From NCBI RefSeq assembly GCF_011074955.1, contig NZ_WUQJ01000004.1:1-64000 (forward strand): a DNA stretch of 64,000 nucleotides, given 5' to 3'. The DNA comes from Marinobacter caseinilyticus (GTDB taxonomy: Bacteria > Pseudomonadota > Gammaproteobacteria > Pseudomonadales > Oleiphilaceae). The position numbers were made by a program, and so were the translations under genes. Position 1 is the stretch's first letter. Each line of letters begins with the position of its first letter. Below the pieces are notes generated by a model. It saw only the letters and a program-made list of their open reading frames with translations, did not search any database and was not told the DNA's origin. Of the stretch, positions 59,154-64,000 are shown piece by piece.

Positions 59154-60074
59154 TCAGCTGTTTTTTACCAGACGGCGAGGAACGATATTCATGCCCTCAC
59201 CCTCAGGAAATCCCTCACCCAGGCCAATGAAGCGACCGTCGCCGTACAGGCGAATGGGCCCTGTCATTGTCTGGTCCGACATTCTAACGGGTTGTCCGTT
59301 CAATATCGACCGTAACCGATCACCGTCCAGTTCCAGCTCTGGAAACATCGACAGTGCGGCATCAGGTTCTACCAGCAGATGGTCCAGGGATTCACCCTGT
59401 TCCCGCAGGGTTTCCAGCGACTCTACCGGGTGTGCCACGTCCAGGTTGAATCCTGACGCCATGGTGCGCCTTAGCGCTATCACATGGGCACCACAACCCA
59501 AGGCCTCGCCAATATCTTCAACCAGTGACCGGATATAGGTTCCCTTGGTGCAGCTAACCGCTATGTCGAACTCGGTTTCCCGCAGTGCCAGCAACTGTAA
59601 GTTATAAATGGTCACCGGTCGGGCCGGCCGTTCGATTTCGATGCCTTCACGGGCGTATTCGTAGAGCGGTCGCCCTTTATGCTTGAGTGCCGAATACATC
59701 GACGGTACCTGCTGGATATCGCCCCGAAAATGCTCCAGCACCGGCTCAAGCGTGGCCTCGGTCAGGTCCGCAGGGACCGTCGACTCGCGCACGACCTTGC
59801 CTTCACTGTCACCGGTCTCGGTCACCACACCCAATCGCGCGGTTGCAATGTAGGCTTTGTCACTGTCCAGCATCATCTGGGAAAACTTGGTTGCTTCACC
59901 GAAACACAGCGGCAGCACTCCGGTTGCCAGTGGGTCCAGAGCACCAGTATGACCGGCTTTTGCGGCACCAAACAAACGCTTAACCTGCTGGAGAATGCCA
60001 TTGGAGGTCAACCCAATAGGCTTATCAATCACCAGAATGCCGTTGACTTCACGCCCTTTACGACGCCGGCTCAA
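59154..60074 (-). CDS. truB: tRNA pseudouridine-55 synthase
   Basis: TruB makes pseudouridine 55 in the T loop of all tRNAs. The 306-residue protein has [24 protein letters not shown], the catalytic Asp in [15 protein letters not shown], and [20 protein letters not shown]. The start is TTG 60074, overlapping the rbfA stop (TTGA), a coupled start. The C-terminus (PUA-like part) is complete. Confidence 0.97.
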   Translation of the reverse strand: MSRRRKGREVNGILVIDKPIGLTSNGILQQVKRLFGAAKAGHTGALDPLATGVLPLCFGEATKFSQMMLDSDKAYIATARLGVVTETGDSEGKVVRESTVPADLTEATLEPVLEHFRGDIQQVPSMYSALKHKGRPLYEYAREGIEIERPARPVTIYNLQLLALRETEFDIAVSCTKGTYIRSLVEDIGEALGCGAHVIALRRTMASGFNLDVAHPVESLETLREQGESLDHLLVEPDAALSMFPELELDGDRLRSILNGQPVRMSDQTMTGPIRLYGDGRFIGLGEGFPEGEGMNIVPRRLVKNS

Positions 60075-60493
60075 TCTTCCGGCTCCGCATCGCTGGGCGT
60101 CTTGTCGTCACCGATAACCGCCGATGTTTTACCCACCGCCTGATTGATCAGCGCGTCCATGTGTCGGCTTTTACCCAGCAAGGTATCGAAGTGGAATCTC
60201 AGGTGCGGCACCATGCGCAGCTTCATCGCACGGCCAATCTGGCCGCGCAGGAAGCCCGAGGCTTTGTTCAGGACAGCCAGTGACTCTTTCACCGGCTCTG
60301 ACTCCGCAGTCAGTTCCTCGGTGGTCAACAGAGATACATAAATATCAGCATAGCCCATGTCACGGCTGACTTTGACCGCATTGATCGTGACCATTCCAAC
60401 GCGCGGATCTTTAATATCACGCTGGATCATCTGGGCTAGTTCGCGCTGTATCTGATCGCCAATGCGATCAATACGGCTAAATTCCTTGGGCAT
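60071..60493 (-). CDS. rbfA: Ribosome-binding factor A
   Basis: RbfA helps mature the 16S 5' end and is a cold-shock factor. The 140-residue protein begins [26 protein letters not shown] with the KH-like fold ([21 protein letters not shown]) and ends with an acidic tail. ATG 60493 is preferred to an upstream in-frame ATG that falls inside the hairpin. It is 71 bases after infB and overlaps truB. Confidence 0.95.
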   Translation of the reverse strand: MPKEFSRIDRIGDQIQRELAQMIQRDIKDPRVGMVTINAVKVSRDMGYADIYVSLLTTEELTAESEPVKESLAVLNKASGFLRGQIGRAMKLRMVPHLRFHFDTLLGKSRHMDALINQAVGKTSAVIGDDKTPSDAEPED

Positions 60494-60512
60494 ATTATCG
60501 CCTGTATAGAGC

Positions 60513-60538
60513 AGAGTGCCCCGCAAGCGAGGCACTCT
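60513..60538 (-). promoter_or_regulatory. Hairpin between infB and rbfA
   Basis: AGAGTGCC-N10-GGCACTCT is a perfect 8-base stem, without a clear T tract on the minus strand. It may adjust rbfA expression or mRNA decay. Confidence 0.55.
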
Positions 60539-60564
60539 TTATCTTCAGTTATCGTGGGGCTGGA

Positions 60565-63123
60565 TTAGCCTGCGGATTCCAGCTTACGTTCAACCCGTAC
60601 TCGGTCGAACACCTCAATCTGGTCACCCACTTTGACGTCGTAACCCTTAACACCGATACCGCATTCAACACCATTACGCACTTCGGGTACGTCGTCCTTG
60701 AAGCGGCGCAATGACTCCAGCTCGCCTTCAAAGATCACCACGTGATCCCGCAATACACGAATCGGCTTGTTACGATATACCGTGCCTTCAGTCACCATGC
60801 AGCCGGCTACCTGACCAAACTTCGGCGACCGGAAGGTGTCGCGCACATCCGCGATACCCACAATGTCTTCCCGGAATTCCGGTGCCAACATGCCGGTCAA
60901 CGCCGCTCGGCAGTCGTCGATCATGTTATAGATGATGCTGTAGTAGCGCAGATCCAGGCCTTCCTGCTCAACCAGGCGCTTGGACGCGGCGTCGGCACGA
61001 ACATTGAAACCAAAGATAACGGAGTTGGTCGCCATGGCCAGGCTGACGTCTGTTTCGGCGATACCGCCCACCCCAGACGACACAATCTTGACCTGCACCT
61101 CTTCGTTACCCATTTCCTGGAGCGCTTTGGTGATCGCTTCCAGTGAGCCACGAACGTCTGTTTTGAGCACAACGTTGAGGGTTTTCACCTCATCTTTACC
61201 CATGTTCTCGAACAGGTTTTCGAGCTTGGCCGCTTGCTGGCGCTGCAATCTGCTCTCTCGCTCACGAACCTGGCGGTACTCAGCCAGTTCTTTCGCTTTA
61301 CGTTCGTCGGCAACCGCAAAGAACTCATCACCGGCATCCGGCGTACCGTTCAAGCCCAGAATTTCCACTGGAATCGATGGACCTGCCTCTTTGGTCTGCT
61401 TACCGGCTTCGTCGGTCATAGCCCGCACTTTACCGAAGTAAGCGCCCGCTACAACCATGTCGCCTTGGCGCAAGGTACCGTTCTGGACCAGCACGGTGGC
61501 AACCGAGCCACGTCCGCGCTCGAGACTGGATTCAACGACAACACCCTTGGCCGGTGCATCAGGTACCGCCCCGAGTTCAAGGACCTCTGCCTGCAGCAGA
61601 ACTGCTTCCAGCAGGTTTTCAATGCCCTCACCGGTGTGCGCAGAGACGGGTATGAACTGAACATCGCCACCCCAGTCTTCGGGAATGACTTCCATGCCCG
61701 CCAGCTCGGTCTTGATACGGTCAGGGTCCGCGCCTTCTTTGTCCATTTTGTTGATGGCAACGACCAGCGGCACACCCGCAGAGCGAGCATGTTGCACCGC
61801 TTCTTTGGTCTGTGGCATAACGCCATCGTCAGCGGCCACGACCAGAATGACAATGTCGGTACACTGGGCACCACGGGCACGCATCGCCGTAAAGGCCGCG
61901 TGTCCAGGCGTATCCAGGAACGAGATCATGCCGTGGTCGGTTTCAACATGGTACGCGCCAATATGCTGCGTAATACCACCGGACTCTCCGCTCGCCACTT
62001 TGGTGCGACGGATATAATCCAGCAGAGATGTCTTACCATGGTCAACGTGGCCCATCACACTGACCACCGGCGCACGCTTGACCTTGTCACCTTCAAACGA
62101 TATTTCGCTTAACACAGACTCTTCAAACGCATCATCACTGACCGGTTTGGGTGTGTGGCCCAACTCTTCCGTAACCAGTATGGCGCTTTCCTGATCCAAA
62201 GGCTGGTTGATGGTGGCCATGACGCCCATACCCATCAAAGTTTTGATCACGTCGGCGGATTTGACCGCCATGCGCTGCGCCAAATCACCCACTGTGATGA
62301 TTTCAGGAATTTCTACTTCTCTTACCATCGGCTTGGTCGGCCTCTCGAAGCCATGTCGCTTCTCTTTGGGTTTCTTTTTCGCGCGCAGCGGCTTGCGAAG
62401 CGTCGTGTCTTCTTCGTCCTCAGAAAGCACTACTTTCGGCTCTTCGGCCGGCCGGTTTCTGGGGCCACGATGACCCGCCGACTTCTTCTTCGGCTTACCA
62501 TCGTCTGTTTCGTCCACAGTGCGCTCGCGAGCCTTCTCTTTCTTCTTCTTCGGCTTGCGGTCTTTATCCTTCGCATTTTCAGGATCGGGCGGCGGGATAG
62601 GCATATCCGGATCGATCAAGGCTTCCGGCTTTTCTGCAACCGGTGCAGATTCCGCAGCTTTGGGCTCAGCCGAAACGGGCGCTTCCGCCACTGCCTCATC
62701 GACCGCTGGCACTTCACTCGGCGCCTCCGCTTGCGCAGTGACCGACTGTTCTGGAACGTCGGTTGCTTTCACGGCCACCGCTTCCTGATCCGCCACTTCC
62801 GACTCGCCATCCTGCTGAGCTTCCGCCCGCTTGATGTACGTCCGTTTTTTACGGACTTCTACATTGACTGTTTTTGCTCGACCGGCACCACTACCCGCCT
62901 TAAGGGTTGTGGTGGTTTTACGCTTCAGCGTAATCTTCCGCGGCTCCGAGTCAGATTCACCATGATTCTTTCGCAAAAATGCCAGCAGCTGCTGCTTCTC
63001 ATCGCTGGACACAGAATCATTTTCAGAGCGGGCTTTCAGGCCAGCCTCTACAATCTGACGCAGCAAACGATCCACGGGAGCGCCTACATCATCGGCCAGT
63101 TGTTTTACCGTTACTTCAGCCAT
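60565..63123 (-). CDS. infB: Translation initiation factor IF-2
   Basis: IF-2 is the GTPase that brings fMet-tRNA to the 30S subunit. The 852-residue protein has the N-terminal IF2_N fold ([18 protein letters not shown]), a long charged linker rich in Lys, Glu and Ala, then the G domain ([35 protein letters not shown]) and C-terminal tRNA-binding domains. A second small IF2_N-like segment ([23 protein letters not shown]) precedes the G domain. AGGAGG precedes ATG. Confidence 0.98.
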   Translation of the reverse strand: MAEVTVKQLADDVGAPVDRLLRQIVEAGLKARSENDSVSSDEKQQLLAFLRKNHGESDSEPRKITLKRKTTTTLKAGSGAGRAKTVNVEVRKKRTYIKRAEAQQDGESEVADQEAVAVKATDVPEQSVTAQAEAPSEVPAVDEAVAEAPVSAEPKAAESAPVAEKPEALIDPDMPIPPPDPENAKDKDRKPKKKKEKARERTVDETDDGKPKKKSAGHRGPRNRPAEEPKVVLSEDEEDTTLRKPLRAKKKPKEKRHGFERPTKPMVREVEIPEIITVGDLAQRMAVKSADVIKTLMGMGVMATINQPLDQESAILVTEELGHTPKPVSDDAFEESVLSEISFEGDKVKRAPVVSVMGHVDHGKTSLLDYIRRTKVASGESGGITQHIGAYHVETDHGMISFLDTPGHAAFTAMRARGAQCTDIVILVVAADDGVMPQTKEAVQHARSAGVPLVVAINKMDKEGADPDRIKTELAGMEVIPEDWGGDVQFIPVSAHTGEGIENLLEAVLLQAEVLELGAVPDAPAKGVVVESSLERGRGSVATVLVQNGTLRQGDMVVAGAYFGKVRAMTDEAGKQTKEAGPSIPVEILGLNGTPDAGDEFFAVADERKAKELAEYRQVRERESRLQRQQAAKLENLFENMGKDEVKTLNVVLKTDVRGSLEAITKALQEMGNEEVQVKIVSSGVGGIAETDVSLAMATNSVIFGFNVRADAASKRLVEQEGLDLRYYSIIYNMIDDCRAALTGMLAPEFREDIVGIADVRDTFRSPKFGQVAGCMVTEGTVYRNKPIRVLRDHVVIFEGELESLRRFKDDVPEVRNGVECGIGVKGYDVKVGDQIEVFDRVRVERKLESAG

Positions 63124-63140
63124 ACTGGTCCTCCTCCCGA

Positions 63141-64000
63141 TTAAGCCTGGTCCAAAAACCAGGGTGCACGTGCAGTCATAATAAGTTGACCAGCACGCTC
63201 TTCATCCATTCCATCAATTTCGAGCAGGTCATCTACAGACTGCTCAGCAAGGTCTTCCATGGTACGGACGCCCATGCCTGCCAGCTTAAACGCCAGCGAC
63301 CGGTCCATTCCGTCCATTGTCAGCAGGTCTTCGGCCGGCTCTTTGCCCTCAAGGGCCTCTTCGCTGGCCAATGCCTGATTCAACAATACGTCTTTTGCCC
63401 GGCGACGAAGCTCTGTAACAGTGTCTTCGTCAAAGCCGTCGATGGCCAACATCTCTTCCATCGGCACGTACGCGACTTCTTCTATCGAGGTGAAACCCTC
63501 TTCAATCAGCACGCTGGCAAAGCCTTCATCAACATCGAGGTTGCTGGTGAAATGCTCAAGCAGACGATTGAGTTCCTGCTCCTGACGCGCTCCCGCCTCT
63601 TCTTCGGTCATGACGTTGAGCGTCCACTCGGTCAGCTCACTGGCCAACCGAACGTTTTGGCCATTGCGCCCAATCGCCTGCGCCAGATTGTCCTCAGCGA
63701 CAGCGACTTCCATGGTGTGTCCGTCTTCATCCATCACGATGGAGGCCACTTCGGCTGGCGCCATGGCATTGATCACCAACTGTGCGGGGTTATCATCCCA
63801 CAGTACGATGTCGACTCGTTCACCGCCGAGTTCGTTCGAAACAGCCTGCACTCGCGAGCCGCGCATACCTACGCAGGCACCCACGGGATCGATACGACGA
63901 TCGTTGGTTTTCACTGCGATTTTGGCCCTTGAACCGGGATCGCGGGCGGCGCCCCGAATTTCAATTAACTCTTCCGCAATTTCAGGCACTTCAATCCGGA
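63141..64000 (-). CDS. nusA: Transcription termination/antitermination factor NusA, C-terminal part
   Basis: Only the C-terminal ~286 codons are in the window; the gene continues past 64000. Visible are the KH domains ([59 protein letters not shown]) and the two acidic AR1/AR2 helix-hairpin repeats of proteobacterial NusA ([21 protein letters not shown] and [32 protein letters not shown]). A GTG at 63989 is internal, not the start. It ends 17 bases before infB. Confidence 0.97.
   Translation of the reverse strand, partial: RIEVPEIAEELIEIRGAARDPGSRAKIAVKTNDRRIDPVGACVGMRGSRVQAVSNELGGERVDIVLWDDNPAQLVINAMAPAEVASIVMDEDGHTMEVAVAEDNLAQAIGRNGQNVRLASELTEWTLNVMTEEEAGARQEQELNRLLEHFTSNLDVDEGFASVLIEEGFTSIEEVAYVPMEEMLAIDGFDEDTVTELRRRAKDVLLNQALASEEALEGKEPAEDLLTMDGMDRSLAFKLAGMGVRTMEDLAEQSVDDLLEIDGMDEERAGQLIMTARAPWFLDQA

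Noticed and set aside
61234..62112. 292-codon plus-strand frame in infB
   Set aside because: It is opposite the G domain of IF-2 with no independent evidence.
62155..63144. 329-codon plus-strand frame in infB
   Set aside because: It is antisense to the Lys/Glu/Ala-rich linker of IF-2, which gives long artificial open frames.

Overview
The window looks like chromosome of a marine, halophilic gammaproteobacterium, most like Marinobacter. This is inferred from gene content: an aot/aru arginine system of the Pseudomonas type, a TRAP transporter, a two-lipoyl AceF, a KamA-like radical SAM protein, DUF4105 and DUF3015 envelope proteins, and the order nusA-infB-rbfA-truB-rpsO-pnp. No 16S gene is present, so the genus is a guess.

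Positions 1-7293 are one end of an integrated genomic island. It ends at 7245-7293 in a copy of the 3' half of a tRNA-Phe(GAA) gene, next to a tyrosine recombinase. All island genes read on the minus strand: integrase, two unknown small or medium proteins, an AlpA-like DNA-binding protein, another unknown, and a primase/RepA-like helicase. A CoiA-like gene follows and is cut after about 59 codons by an IS3-family element whose left terminal repeat begins at base 1. The island continues beyond the window. A gene-free stretch (1399-1939) holds a nested hairpin and repeated ACCGAAC motifs that could be a replication origin.

7294-14701 is host sequence with a minus-strand cluster: a TRAP transporter (DctP-Q-M), a TauE/SafE permease, a gamma-glutamyltransferase-like enzyme and an exported unknown, with an Lrp-type regulator upstream. 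15090-30821 is arginine uptake and catabolism. aotPJQM plus astE read forward and aruCFG-astD-astB read in reverse, with an RND efflux pump and its TetR regulator lodged between the two halves. 30964-34986 holds an exonuclease/GIY-YIG fusion protein, a porin, a possible 36-residue protein and a gene-poor stretch containing a diverged copy of a repeat also found near 41.5 kb.

34987-47019 has pyruvate dehydrogenase (aceE-aceF) behind a 570-base upstream region rich in inverted and direct repeats, then a KamA-like radical SAM protein, a CnoX/YbbN-type thioredoxin, Lon protease, a MarR regulator and a membrane TPR protein. 47195-52132 is a complete branched-chain amino acid ABC operon (livKHMGF). 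52195-56102 holds small and envelope proteins: DUF3015, a DUF4105 protein with a barrel-like C-terminus, and a lipoprotein hydrolase. 56243-64000 is the conserved minus-strand translation/RNA operon nusA-infB-rbfA-truB-rpsO-pnp; nusA runs off the end.

No complete new system is visible. The most novel material is the island with its interrupted CoiA-like gene and unknown cargo. Next come the inverted repeats shared by the aruC and porin upstream regions, the diverged intergenic repeat, and the long hairpin in the pnp leader.
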